In this document: positions 53,962 through 63,264 of the stretch, piece by piece
How the letters are laid out: each line of letters starts with the position of its first letter
Numbering within the stretch: position 1 is the stretch's first letter
DNA from: Alphaproteobacteria bacterium MarineAlpha11_Bin1
GTDB taxonomy: Bacteria > Pseudomonadota > Alphaproteobacteria > MPNO01 > UBA830
Direction: 5' to 3'
DNA: 64,000 nucleotides
NCBI GenBank assembly: GCA_002937455.1
Contig: PTJZ01000002.1
Location: 124,001-188,000, forward strand
Program-made: the position numbers and the translations under genes
Notes under the pieces: generated by a model
Database searches by the model: none
What the model was told of the DNA's origin: nothing
Seen by the model: only the letters and a program-made list of their open reading frames with translations

Positions 53962-55617
53962 ATGATAGAACAAACATCCCATGTGGACACTTTTATCCGC
54001 GACAGTATGCCGAGCCCAGACCTATGGCCAGATATGGACTATTCCGTTTTGCCCGAACTATCGGAGTACCCTTCGCGATTTAATATTGCGGATGTTTTGA
54101 TTGATCAAAAGGTCACAGCTGGCTACGCAGATACACCAGCAATAATTTTCGGCGACGATTCTTGGACATATAAAGAACTAATGCATCGCGCAAATCGTAT
54201 CGCAAATGTTCTTGTAGAAGATCATGCTTTCTTACCAGGCGAACGGGTTCTTATCCGCAGTGGAAATCATCCAATGCTAATCGCCTCTTGGCTCGCCGTT
54301 TTGAAGGCCGGAGGCGTCGCAATTACGACCATGCCTGTTCTTCGAGAACGCGAGCTGGTCTATATGATTACAAAAGCCAAAGTGCGTTTTGCGATCTCGC
54401 ACGATAATTTAGCGGCTGATATTGACAGCGCTCAAACGAGTGCCGCCGAACTAGAGCATATTCTATATTTCGGAGCTGAGAGGGAAGATGCGCTTGAGCG
54501 GGCGATGGATGATAAATCTGACAAATTTATAAATGTTGATACCGCCGCTGATGATCCTGCAATCATTGGTTTCACGTCTGGTTCGACAGGCACACCTAAA
54601 GGGACGCTACATTTTCATCGGGATATCCTAGCAGCGGCCGATTGTTTTATTGGCCATATAGTGAAAATCCGGCCCGGCGATATCGTCTGTGGGAGCCCGC
54701 AAATTGCGTTTCTATACGGACTCTGCGCTTTTATTGTCGATACATTCCGTTTCGGGGCGACAGCCGTCCTACTTGAACGCGGTACTCCGGAAGCCGTGCT
54801 AGAGACGATAGAAAAACACAAGGCGACAATCTGTTTTTCCACTCCGTCGGGCTACAAGTTGATGCTCGATAAGGCACGCGATTATGACCTCTCAAGCCTT
54901 CGAGAATGCGTGGGCGGCGGGGAACCGCTGCTGCCCGCGATTTTCAATGAGTGGAAAGAGATTACGGGTGTCGATATGATCAATGGACTGGGGATCTCGG
55001 AACTGTTGCATATTTTTATTTCTGCCAGCGGCGAAGACATAAAGCCTGGCGCAATTGGCAAGGCTGTGCCGGGCTTTGAGGTAAGAGTGGTGGATGAGAA
55101 ATTCGAAGACGTCGCACCCGGTGAAATCGGTCTGATGATCGTCAAAGGACCTAACGGTTGTCGCTATCTGGACGATATCGACAAACAGAAGGCTTATATT
55201 CAGGATGGATGGAATAAATCGGGCGATCTTTGCCGTATCGACGAAGATGGCTATTTTTTCTACGAGGCCCGTACCGACGATATGATCCTTACTGGCGGCT
55301 ACAACGTCTCGGGTCTGGAGGTAGAAGCAGTTCTTTTGGAACATCCAAAAGTTCACGAGGCTGCCGTAGTTGGTAAACCAGATAAAGATCGAGGTCAGAT
55401 TGTTAAAGCCTTCATAATACTTACAGAGGCAGATATCCCTGAAAACGAGCTTGTCAGAAAGTTGCAGGATTTTGTAAAATCACAAATATCTGCGTTCAAA
55501 TACCCACGGGCCATCGAATTTGTAAAAGAACTACCACTGACCGCGACGGGAAAAATTCAGCGCGGCGCACTCCGGCAACTGGAGCATAAACGTGCTGAAA
55601 AAGATGGTATCATTTAA
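53962..55617 (+). CDS. Benzoate/2-aminobenzoate-CoA ligase-like enzyme
   Basis: A 551-residue AMP-forming acyl-CoA synthetase. IIGFTSGSTGTPKGTLHFH is the P-loop motif, SSLRECVGGGEPLLP and GISELLHIFISA line the substrate pocket, and YNVSGLEVEAVL plus the final LTATGKIQRGALRQLE with the catalytic lysine complete the fold. The length and the ELLHIFISA region resemble aryl-CoA ligases such as benzoate and 2-aminobenzoate-CoA ligase. It would activate an aromatic acid. It is divergent from hyuB and overlaps or is close to the nitroreductase. Confidence 0.82.
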   Translation: MIEQTSHVDTFIRDSMPSPDLWPDMDYSVLPELSEYPSRFNIADVLIDQKVTAGYADTPAIIFGDDSWTYKELMHRANRIANVLVEDHAFLPGERVLIRSGNHPMLIASWLAVLKAGGVAITTMPVLRERELVYMITKAKVRFAISHDNLAADIDSAQTSAAELEHILYFGAEREDALERAMDDKSDKFINVDTAADDPAIIGFTSGSTGTPKGTLHFHRDILAAADCFIGHIVKIRPGDIVCGSPQIAFLYGLCAFIVDTFRFGATAVLLERGTPEAVLETIEKHKATICFSTPSGYKLMLDKARDYDLSSLRECVGGGEPLLPAIFNEWKEITGVDMINGLGISELLHIFISASGEDIKPGAIGKAVPGFEVRVVDEKFEDVAPGEIGLMIVKGPNGCRYLDDIDKQKAYIQDGWNKSGDLCRIDEDGYFFYEARTDDMILTGGYNVSGLEVEAVLLEHPKVHEAAVVGKPDKDRGQIVKAFIILTEADIPENELVRKLQDFVKSQISAFKYPRAIEFVKELPLTATGKIQRGALRQLEHKRAEKDGII

Positions 55618-55642
55618 TACTGTTAAAGATGAGAGACCGATT

Positions 55643-56236
55643 ATGTCAGATCTGAATAACCTCGACAGTGAAACTATAGATTTTCTAACAACGCGCCGCT
55701 CCACGGTTGCGAGGATGATGGACGGTCCCGGCCCGGGTGACGAAGATCTTCAAAAAATTATGGAATCTGGCATGCGCGTGCCAGATCATGGTCGTCTCAC
55801 GCCATGGCGCTTTATCGTTATTCGTGGCGACGCCCGGGAAAAGATTGGCAATGTGATTGGGACTTCATTCAAGAAAAATAAGCCTGACGCTATCGACGAA
55901 GAATTAGAAATGGAGCAGGAACGTTTGACCCGTGCACCTATCGTTATTGCGGTCATCTCGAAAGTTCAAAAGGAGCATAAGATCCCTGAATGGGAACAAA
56001 TCCTGTCTTCAGGTGCTGCCTGCCAGACAATGCTGATCGCCGCTCAATCAATGGGATATGCGGCACAATGGCTAACTGAATGGTATGCTTACGATGTCGA
56101 CGTTAAAAAAGCGATCGGCGCTGGGCCAGAGGACGAGATTGCTGGCTTTTTATACTTAGGAAGTGGCACCGGCGAACTTAAGGATCGTGCACGGCCGGCG
56201 TATGAGGAGATCGTTTCAGAGTGGTCGGAGAGTTAG
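55643..56236 (+). CDS. Nitroreductase-family flavoprotein
   Basis: About 197 residues. TTRRSTVARMMDGPGPG is the FMN-binding start, PDHGRLTPWRFIVIRG the second landmark and GAACQTMLIAAQSMGYAAQWL the central helix, resembling YdjA-type nitroreductases. It could reduce nitro, quinone or CoA-linked unsaturated groups, or supply reduced flavin to the RutA-like enzyme; neither is shown. The ATG at 55643 has GAGAG upstream; the frame extends to 55592 inside the ligase gene. Confidence 0.85.
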   Translation: MSDLNNLDSETIDFLTTRRSTVARMMDGPGPGDEDLQKIMESGMRVPDHGRLTPWRFIVIRGDAREKIGNVIGTSFKKNKPDAIDEELEMEQERLTRAPIVIAVISKVQKEHKIPEWEQILSSGAACQTMLIAAQSMGYAAQWLTEWYAYDVDVKKAIGAGPEDEIAGFLYLGSGTGELKDRARPAYEEIVSEWSES

Positions 56237-56248
56237 GCCCTAAATACC

Positions 56249-57238
56249 CTATACATCCAGATTAATTACTACTTTACCCTGTACCTTACGGTCGGTAATG
56301 ATTCGGCAGGCTTCGACCACTTTATCCATTGGAAAAACTTCCTGAACGGGCACACTTATCTGACCTGCGGCGACCATATCAAATAGTTCAGCCTGAACGC
56401 GCTGCACCCAATCGGCGTCACGGTCTCGGTATTCAGCCCAGTTTACGCCGGTCACAGCAATATTTTTCAAGAGCGCGTAGTTTACCTTGAATGTCGGAAT
56501 TGTTCCGCCGGTAAATCCAACCACAACCAGGGTGCCGCTAAAGTTTAAGGCACGAACGGAACCATCAAAGACATCACCTCCGACAATCTCTATCACAATA
56601 TCAACGCCGCCGCCGCAGGCATTTTTTACATCTTCGCGTATAGTATCTCGCACGCCTTCCCGGGATAAATCTATTACATGATCGGCGCCATTTTCACGGA
56701 CCAGACCTTCTTTAGACATGGTCGTTAGTCCTGCGATGACATCGCATCCCCAAGCTTTAGCGAGTTGTATCGCAGCGAGGCCAACACTGCCAGATGCGCC
56801 GGTAACAAGCACTTTGTCACCTTCTTTAACTTGCGCGCGAGCAATAAGCGCGAAATATGCTGTCTGATAAGCAATACCGATTGCTGCTGCCTCCTCGAAG
56901 GATACATTTTCGGGTACGAGATAGCACTGCGATTCCTCCGCTAGCACTTCTTGTGCATAAGAACCGTATTCGACCTGTACCATCACTCGGTCGCCCGGCT
57001 TCAACTGAGCCACTCCCTCGCCAACCGTCTTTACAATTCCGGCTCCTTCCTTACCCGGCGAGAATGGTAGCGGTGGTCGAACCTGATATTTTCCCTCCAT
57101 GACTAGCAAGTCTGGGAAGTTAATCGCTGCCACTTTATTATCCACGACAACCTGACCGGTTCCCGGCGTTAATCCCGCCAATTCCTCGATTACAAGGTCT
57201 TCAGGCGGCCCGAGCTTTTTGGCGACGATTGCCCTCAT
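56249..57238 (-). CDS. Zinc-free quinone oxidoreductase (MDR family)
   Basis: A 329-residue NADPH-dependent quinone oxidoreductase-like protein. MRAIVAKKLGPPEDLVIEEL starts it, GKEGAGIVKTVGEGV and VLVTGASGSVGLAAIQLAKAWG give the catalytic and NADPH-binding regions, and the zinc ligands of alcohol dehydrogenases are missing. It may reduce quinones or enoyl-CoA type bonds. It is convergent with the nitroreductase (12-base gap) and divergent from alanine dehydrogenase, sharing the palindrome at 57310. Confidence 0.88.
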   Translation of the reverse strand: MRAIVAKKLGPPEDLVIEELAGLTPGTGQVVVDNKVAAINFPDLLVMEGKYQVRPPLPFSPGKEGAGIVKTVGEGVAQLKPGDRVMVQVEYGSYAQEVLAEESQCYLVPENVSFEEAAAIGIAYQTAYFALIARAQVKEGDKVLVTGASGSVGLAAIQLAKAWGCDVIAGLTTMSKEGLVRENGADHVIDLSREGVRDTIREDVKNACGGGVDIVIEIVGGDVFDGSVRALNFSGTLVVVGFTGGTIPTFKVNYALLKNIAVTGVNWAEYRDRDADWVQRVQAELFDMVAAGQISVPVQEVFPMDKVVEACRIITDRKVQGKVVINLDV

Positions 57239-57309
57239 ATTATATCAATCCCTAATGGTTAAATGCGTCAGGTCACAATTCTATCGGAAAATTCTTATTT
57301 CTTAACGTA

Positions 57310-57327
57310 TTTTACACTAGTGTAAAA
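57310..57327. promoter_or_regulatory. Perfect 18-base palindrome, candidate TetR operator
   Basis: TTTTACACTAGTGTAAAA is perfectly palindromic. It lies in the 160-base gap between the divergent quinone oxidoreductase and alanine dehydrogenase genes, and almost the same sequence is at 53829. The nearest regulator is the TetR gene at 58514. The spacing to either start (72 bases) fits promoter overlap. Confidence 0.7.
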
Positions 57328-57398
57328 GTATCTTTGGATTATCGAAAAAGCGCGCTACAAACTGAACAAATTTAAATGGAGATGAAAAGGAGCGGTAT

Positions 57399-58517
57399 GT
57401 GCTTATAGGCATCCCCAAAGAAATTAAATCGTATGAACATCGAGTTGGCATGACGCCTGCGAGCGTAAGGGAAGCGGTATTAGCCGGCAATGACGTGATC
57501 GTGGAGAACAACGCCGGTCACATTATCGGGTTTGACAACTCCGATTACGAGGCAGCAGGAGCAAATATTTCTGGCTCCGCAGCCGACGTTTTCGCGACTG
57601 CCGACATGATCGTAAAGGTCAAAGAGCCACAAACATCCGAAATTTCGATGCTTCGAGACGGTCAGGTCCTCTTTACGTATCTGCACCTAGCCCCGGACGA
57701 GGCCCAAACGCAAGGCTTGCTCGATAGCGGCTGCACAGCGATCGCATATGAAACGGTGACCGATAGCCGAGGCGGTCTTCCACTACTAGCTCCGATGAGC
57801 GAAGTTGCTGGTCGAATGGCCGTCCAGGCGGGCGCGAGGTGCCTTGAGATCGCTAACGGCGGACGCGGTGTTCTTTTGGGTGGCGTGCCTGGAGTTACGC
57901 CGGGAAAGGTTGTGGTGATCGGCGGTGGTGTCGTCGGAGCGAACGCAATATTCGTGGCAACTGGTATGGGAGCGCAAGTAACGGTTATCGACAGAGATAT
58001 CCGACGTCTCGCCGAGATTGATACACAATACAAAAGCTTGATCACGACCCGCTTCTCTAATCAAACGAATATCGAGGAAGACGTGCTAAGCGCCGACCTT
58101 TTAATAGGGGCGGTTCTGGTGCCTGGAGCCGCGGCGCCTAAACTGGTGACTACGGATATGGTAAAAAAAATGAAACGCGGTTCGGTCGTTGTCGACGTCG
58201 CAATTGATCAAGGCGGATGCTTCGAGACAAGCCGGCCTACTACCCACGATAATCCTACCTATGTAGTCGACGATGTCGTGCATTATTGTGTATCCAATAT
58301 GCCCGGATCTGTTGCCCGAACATCTACCTTCGCTCTGAATAATGCCACTTTGCCCTTCGCGTTGAAGATAGCAAACCTTGGCGTGCGGGAGGCACTGATC
58401 TCCGATCCACACCTAATGGAAGGCCTCAATATTTTTGAAGGAAAACTGACATATCGAGCTGTCTCAGTAGCTCAGAACCGAGATTTTACGCCTCCACAAG
58501 AGGCGCTTCATGCCTAA
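57399..58517 (+). CDS. ald: Alanine dehydrogenase
   Basis: The 372-residue NAD enzyme interconverts alanine with pyruvate and ammonia. MLIGIPKEIKSYEHRVGMTP starts it with the substrate Arg and Lys. The NAD fold is VVVIGGGVVGANAIFVATG, and SVVVDVAIDQGGCFETSRPT and NMPGSVARTSTFALNN are hallmarks. The GTG at 57399 has AGGAG seven bases upstream. It ends four bases into the convergent tetR gene. Control by the operator at 57310 would link it to the island. Confidence 0.94.
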   Translation: MLIGIPKEIKSYEHRVGMTPASVREAVLAGNDVIVENNAGHIIGFDNSDYEAAGANISGSAADVFATADMIVKVKEPQTSEISMLRDGQVLFTYLHLAPDEAQTQGLLDSGCTAIAYETVTDSRGGLPLLAPMSEVAGRMAVQAGARCLEIANGGRGVLLGGVPGVTPGKVVVIGGGVVGANAIFVATGMGAQVTVIDRDIRRLAEIDTQYKSLITTRFSNQTNIEEDVLSADLLIGAVLVPGAAAPKLVTTDMVKKMKRGSVVVDVAIDQGGCFETSRPTTHDNPTYVVDDVVHYCVSNMPGSVARTSTFALNNATLPFALKIANLGVREALISDPHLMEGLNIFEGKLTYRAVSVAQNRDFTPPQEALHA

Positions 58518-59122
58518 CTCGCACCCAATGAGCGTAAAACCATCCGATTGTACATCTCGATAAGTTCCGGTACTGGCATCGATTTGCCGGGCTTATACCA
58601 ACGGGCCGCCCAATTACAGAGACCGAGAATACCGAGATGGGCTATACGCGGATCAAGCCCTTCGTCGAACACTCCCGTTCCCTGTCCTTCTTCTATGATC
58701 AGGATCCAAAGTCGCTCGTAGTCATCCCAAATCGGGCGCATTTCGGAAAGCACTTCTTCGTTCTCTAAAAAATAGTCGTCGCGGAGCGTAATCTGTGACT
58801 CGGCAAACCTATTTTCAAAACGCATGAGGTGATTCTCCACCGAAAGTCTCATTTTTTCCTCAGGCGGCGCATCGCTCTCCTGGATTTCCTGAACACGGTC
58901 CCGAAGTTGCAATCCAAGCGGCTTGATGATCTCAATCAAGATCTGTGGGCGATTTGGAAAATAGTAGTACAAACCCTCTCGTTTGATACCAACGGCACGT
59001 GCAATATCGTCCAGGGAGGTATTCGAATAACCATGTCGCAAAAAAAGTTCCTGTGCGGCGCTCACAATTTCCTCGCGCCTGTTCTCACGTCGTTGCTCAA
59101 CGGCGGTGAGTTGGTTTGTCAC
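58514..59122 (-). CDS. TetR-family transcriptional regulator
   Basis: A 202-residue repressor-type protein. The N-terminal HTH is REEIVSAAQELFLRHGYSNTSLDDIARAVGIKREGLYYYFPNRP, in parts typical of TetR proteins. The C-terminal ligand domain is helical and resembles regulators that respond to CoA thioesters, though this is weak. GTG at 59122 overlaps the glycosyltransferase stop as GTGA. It is the likely reader of the palindromes at 53829 and 57310. Confidence 0.9.
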   Translation of the reverse strand: MTNQLTAVEQRRENRREEIVSAAQELFLRHGYSNTSLDDIARAVGIKREGLYYYFPNRPQILIEIIKPLGLQLRDRVQEIQESDAPPEEKMRLSVENHLMRFENRFAESQITLRDDYFLENEEVLSEMRPIWDDYERLWILIIEEGQGTGVFDEGLDPRIAHLGILGLCNWAARWYKPGKSMPVPELIEMYNRMVLRSLGAS

Positions 59123-60090
59123 TCGGATCCCCTTTTGGAAATATCTTTTATGCGAACGTAAAGTTTTTCAACTTCAGTATAGACCGCATCAACCGCCAAA
59201 CTAGCCATCAAGGATCTTTGACTGTGATGATCGAAATCGTCAGCGAGGACGATATCCTTAAAACCTTCAGGAGTTCTTACCGATGCACAATGATCACCCC
59301 AAGGTCCATATCGGATTTCTGAAGAAGGTCCGAACAAACCAAGGGTAGGAGTCCCTACGGCTGCCGCGACGTGCATAAGACCTGAGTCATTACCTAGATA
59401 GAACGAGGCCCGTTCGATACATGCTGCCCCAATCCGCAGGGGTTGCCCTATAAGATCAAGCAGCCGATCCGCCGGCAAATCATCCAGAATTGGACGCGCC
59501 ATATTGCGCTCGGACTCCGCGCCAAAAACGGCGATTCGGGCACCTGGAAGCAGCTCGTCCGCTGCCATCAACCTTTTCGCGAGGGAGACGAAGCTCTCAG
59601 CGGGCCATTGTTTACCCCCCCAATTTGCGGTGGGTCCAATAGCTATTACTGGTTCTGTATCTGGTACTAAAGATTGTGCTGTAGCACGGTCTTCATCTGA
59701 CAGCCAAATACGAGGCTCGGGCGGTGGATATATGTTCGTCAGTCGCCCGAGTTCCTCTACCCGATGTACACTCTCGTCACGATGCGTACCGATTATACGG
59801 TTCCCGGCCCAGAGAAATCGTGAGAGCGCAGAGCCTCGGAGGTCACAGACAATATCCCATCGGGTCGCTGCAACGGATCCCCACAATCTAAGCCAATGAG
59901 CATGTAATGGCATCTTATCCATCACAATAAGCCGGTCGAGGTTGGGTACTGTCTCGAACAAAGGTGCCGCGGGTGTTCCGCAGGCAACACTGAAGCGTGC
60001 CTCAGGATAGCGGTCTGCCAAGACCGCTATAACACCACTAGATAAAACGGCGTCCCCAATTCTTGTTGCAGTGACGAAAAGAACATTCAA
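59119..60090 (-). CDS. Family 9 glycosyltransferase (heptosyltransferase-like)
   Basis: A 323-residue enzyme with the GT9 fold. TRIGDAVLSSGVIAVLADRYP and DIVCDLRGSALSRFLW lie in the first half, and AIGPTANWGGKQWPAESF and YLGNDSGLMHVAAAVGTPTLGLFG in the second, matching ADP-heptose:LPS heptosyltransferases. It probably adds a sugar to the lipopolysaccharide core. It is coupled by GTGA to tetR, though the two are probably unrelated in function. Confidence 0.9.
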   Translation of the reverse strand: MNVLFVTATRIGDAVLSSGVIAVLADRYPEARFSVACGTPAAPLFETVPNLDRLIVMDKMPLHAHWLRLWGSVAATRWDIVCDLRGSALSRFLWAGNRIIGTHRDESVHRVEELGRLTNIYPPPEPRIWLSDEDRATAQSLVPDTEPVIAIGPTANWGGKQWPAESFVSLAKRLMAADELLPGARIAVFGAESERNMARPILDDLPADRLLDLIGQPLRIGAACIERASFYLGNDSGLMHVAAAVGTPTLGLFGPSSEIRYGPWGDHCASVRTPEGFKDIVLADDFDHHSQRSLMASLAVDAVYTEVEKLYVRIKDISKRGSE

Positions 60091-60249
60091 GTGGATATTA
60101 TCCTGAATCTTTCATTAGACCGTGAGCCAATTTATCAATTTGCTTGGATCCACGGAAGAAGTGTACAGCCGTTTTCATTGAACACGTGGTGGTGGTCTGT
60201 TACCCAGAGGTAATTCAATTTCTATCTGAATATCCGGAAAGAATAGCAT

Positions 60250-61122
60250 TTGAACGCTCCCGGCGCCTACCAGCCCAAGCTAAACAACGTGCGCGGCATT
60301 CTTTGGATGTTAGCGGCCGTCACGACGTTAACTCTTATGTTTGCCATCGTAAAACAGATGTCAACCGAACTTCCTGTATTCGTGGTTGCGCTCGCCCGGA
60401 CCTTCTTCGCTTTATGCATGTTAACCCCCTGGTTGATCAGGAACGGAAGCGCTGGTATCCGTACTCAACGCCGAGGTCTACATTTCATTCGGGCGTTTTT
60501 TGGAATCAGTGCCTTTGTTTGCGTTGTCTTTTCTTTAGAGCACCTTATCCTCGCAGACGTGATGGTTCTAGCCTTTACATCACCCTTCTGGTCGATATTG
60601 ATTGGAGCGATCGTGCTTAACGAAGTGATTCATGGTCGCAGGGTCGCCGCAACCTTCGTTGGTTTCTGCGGGGTATTGATGATCGTCAAGCCTCACGGTG
60701 GTATTGAATTAGCTATGCTACTAGCCCTACTCAGCGCGGTCCTTACTTCCTGCGCCATGATCTCTATGAAGAATCTTTCTTCGACCGAACCGCCGACGCG
60801 CATCGTCTTTTACTTCATGTTTTTCGGTACACTAATCATGATTCCCGGCGCAGTCATAACATGGGAAGCTCCGACATTAGTTCAGACAGGATGGCTTTTG
60901 TTAGCGGGTATCCTCGGCGCTATAGGTCAGGATTTTCTTGCACGGGCCTATGATGCCGGAGAAATTGGCATCGTCGCGCCATTTGATTTTATGCGCCTCC
61001 CCGTTGCCGCGCTATTAGGTTACATAGTCTTTAATGAACTTCCTGACCCATGGTCCATAGCCGGCACAATTGTGATTATCATTTCCGCGCTATACCTTAT
61101 GCGTCAAGGACGTTTAAAGTAG
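60250..61122 (+). CDS. EamA/DMT-superfamily exporter
   Basis: A 290-residue protein with about ten membrane helices in two EamA halves. RGILWMLAAVTTLTLMFAIVK begins the first helix and VALARTFFALCML is family-typical; FDFMRLPVAALLGYIVFNELP is the usual eighth to ninth helix region. Members export amino acids, nucleosides or other metabolites. The start is a TTG at 60250 with GGAAAG upstream; an ATG at 60307 would cut into the first helix. Confidence 0.85.
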   Translation: MNAPGAYQPKLNNVRGILWMLAAVTTLTLMFAIVKQMSTELPVFVVALARTFFALCMLTPWLIRNGSAGIRTQRRGLHFIRAFFGISAFVCVVFSLEHLILADVMVLAFTSPFWSILIGAIVLNEVIHGRRVAATFVGFCGVLMIVKPHGGIELAMLLALLSAVLTSCAMISMKNLSSTEPPTRIVFYFMFFGTLIMIPGAVITWEAPTLVQTGWLLLAGILGAIGQDFLARAYDAGEIGIVAPFDFMRLPVAALLGYIVFNELPDPWSIAGTIVIIISALYLMRQGRLK

Positions 61123-61153
61123 TACCGGCCCTAATCAATTTAAAAGTATCGAC

Positions 61154-62356
61154 TTATTTGCGTTTGGAAATCGGCTTCACCGTTCGTTGTTCCACGCCGC
61201 GATAGAAACTTAGCGGCCTAATAAGGCTGTTTCGTGCGTTTTGTTCTAACACGTGGGCCGACCATCCCGTGATACGGCTCATTACGAAGATCGGTGTATA
61301 CATATCAATCTCAAAACCCATTAGGTAATAAGCGGGCCCTGCAGGAAAATCGAGGTTTGGATGAATTGCCTTCTCATTAATCATAATATTCTGAAGAATA
61401 TCCGAGATCTCCAGCCACTTTGTATCTCCCTTCCAGGCGGCTAGAGCCTCTAGCGCTGCCCTCATTGTTGGTACACGAGAATCACCCTGCTTGTAGACCC
61501 TGTGACCGAAGCCCATGACAAGTTCCTTATTAGACTGCTTTTCACGCAGCCATGCTTCCGCCCTGGCAGGGGTTCTTATCTCAAGTAGATTATGCATCAC
61601 GGCTTCGTTTGCGCCGCCGTGAAGTGGGCCTTTCAAAGATCCAATCCCGCCGGTAATGGCACTATAAATATCCGACCGAGACGATGTAATAACCCGGGCG
61701 GTAAATGTCGACGCATTGAAACTATGTTCAGCGTATAGGATTAATGAAATATCGAACGCCCTGATCACCTCTTTCGGCGGTACAGCGCCAAAGCACATGT
61801 AGAAGAAGTTCTCCGAAATCGAGAGGTCTTTGCGTGGCGCCTTGCGGGAAAGTCCTTTACGAAACCGATAATCAGTCGCGATCATAGTGGGGATCTTTGC
61901 CAACATATTCATGGCTCGGTTAAGGTCTTTTTCTGGAGGCTCTCCGCCCCAGGCGGTTTCCGAGGTCCCGAGATAACTCACGGAAGTTCGAAGTGTATCC
62001 ATAGGATGTGCGCGTTTTGGGTATTGACGAATTACATCTATGTGAGCACGGGAGATATTGCGGCGACCTCGCTCATCCCGCTCAAACTTTCGTAATTGCG
62101 AGCGGGTTGGCAGTTCACCGTGCCACATCAAATATGCCACCTCCTCAAATTTACAGTTCGCAGCAAGGTCCTGCACCGCATATCCGCGATAGGTCAGCGA
62201 ATTAGTTTCCGGCATCACCTTCGAGACCGACGTGGTATCGACAGTGACACCAGCGAGTCCTTTGTAGATCGTCGGTTCCGAGACCTTAATTTTTTTCGAT
62301 TTTATCGAGCCTGTTTCATTCACTCTTCTTTTTTTTGTCGCGGACTTAGCCATCAC
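61154..62356 (-). CDS. prpC: 2-methylcitrate synthase (citrate synthase family)
   Basis: A 400-residue citrate-synthase-fold enzyme. LKGPLHGGANEAVMHNL and MGFGHRVYKQGDSR hold the catalytic His residues, and GLAGVTVDTTSVSKV and NSLTYRGYAVQDLA are typical of the short PrpC group. It joins propionyl-CoA with oxaloacetate. It overlaps prpB by four bases. The basic first 25 residues are longer than usual. Citrate synthase activity with acetyl-CoA is a possible side role. Confidence 0.88.
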   Translation of the reverse strand: MMAKSATKKRRVNETGSIKSKKIKVSEPTIYKGLAGVTVDTTSVSKVMPETNSLTYRGYAVQDLAANCKFEEVAYLMWHGELPTRSQLRKFERDERGRRNISRAHIDVIRQYPKRAHPMDTLRTSVSYLGTSETAWGGEPPEKDLNRAMNMLAKIPTMIATDYRFRKGLSRKAPRKDLSISENFFYMCFGAVPPKEVIRAFDISLILYAEHSFNASTFTARVITSSRSDIYSAITGGIGSLKGPLHGGANEAVMHNLLEIRTPARAEAWLREKQSNKELVMGFGHRVYKQGDSRVPTMRAALEALAAWKGDTKWLEISDILQNIMINEKAIHPNLDFPAGPAYYLMGFEIDMYTPIFVMSRITGWSAHVLEQNARNSLIRPLSFYRGVEQRTVKPISKRK

Positions 62357-63264
62357 TCTCCCCCGTGTCCTTCGCTTCCAAAGTTGAATATATCCTTGTC
62401 GAACTTATCGTAATCCCCGTAACGGATGAGTTCGTATAATCGAGTTCTTGTCTGCATTCGGTCCACAATCTCGCGCTGCGTGCCGTCTTTCCTAAGCTTA
62501 GAAAAGCCATCCTCAACCGCCTTCATTGACAAACGCAGAGAGGTCACCGGATAAATAGCAATGTTGTACCCAAGCTCTTCGAGTTCGTTCTTTGTCAGTA
62601 ATGGCGTTTTTCCGAATTCTGTTAGGTTAGCAAGCAAAGGAACGTCGATAGCTTCACGAACTTTTTCATATTCTTCCCAACCCTGAAGTGCTTCGGGAAA
62701 GATTGCGTCGGCACCTGCATCTGTGTACGCCTTGCAGCGATCAATCGCCGCATCCAATCCCTCCGATGCGCGGGCATCTGTCCGCGCCATCAGGAGAAAA
62801 TTAGGGTCCTTTTTAGCATCCGATGCGGCGCGGATCTTCATCACCATTTCTTTCGTCGGTACTATAGATTTGTTATCCAGATGACCGCACCGCTTTGGGT
62901 TTACCTGATCCTCTAGATGGCAGCCCGCGAGGCCGAGTTGTTCTAACTCCTGTATGCTGCGGGCAGCGCTCATTGGCTCACCAAAGCCAGTGTCAATATC
63001 AATCAGTGCAGGTAAGTCTGTCACACGTGATATCTGGAGCCCTCTCTGCGAGACCTCAGTCAATGTAGTCAAACCAATATCTGGCAGGCCAAGCTCCGCC
63101 GATAATGCGGCACCCGAGATATAGACTCCATCGAAACCTTGTTCTTCGATAATAAGCGAAACGATAGGCGCATGGGCGCCCGGAAACTGGAGCAGGCGGC
63201 CAGTTGCAAGTTCTTCGCGAAACGCCGCTCGTTTTTCATAAGCAGTCTTTCTAGATAATAACAT
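62353..63264 (-). CDS. prpB: 2-methylisocitrate lyase
   Basis: A 303-residue isocitrate-lyase-superfamily enzyme. The catalytic cysteine lies in NPKRCGHLDNK, the PrpB form of the motif, DIDTGFGEP binds magnesium and ARTDARASEGLDAAIDRC is typical. It splits 2-methylisocitrate into succinate and pyruvate, ending propionyl-CoA breakdown. It sits between prpC and prpD with overlapping ends. Confidence 0.9.
   Translation of the reverse strand: MLLSRKTAYEKRAAFREELATGRLLQFPGAHAPIVSLIIEEQGFDGVYISGAALSAELGLPDIGLTTLTEVSQRGLQISRVTDLPALIDIDTGFGEPMSAARSIQELEQLGLAGCHLEDQVNPKRCGHLDNKSIVPTKEMVMKIRAASDAKKDPNFLLMARTDARASEGLDAAIDRCKAYTDAGADAIFPEALQGWEEYEKVREAIDVPLLANLTEFGKTPLLTKNELEELGYNIAIYPVTSLRLSMKAVEDGFSKLRKDGTQREIVDRMQTRTRLYELIRYGDYDKFDKDIFNFGSEGHGGE

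Noticed and set aside
59146..59163. Third TetR operator TTTTATGCGAACGTAAAG upstream of tetR
   Set aside because: Only the outer half-sites match, and it lies within the glycosyltransferase coding sequence, so chance is likely.
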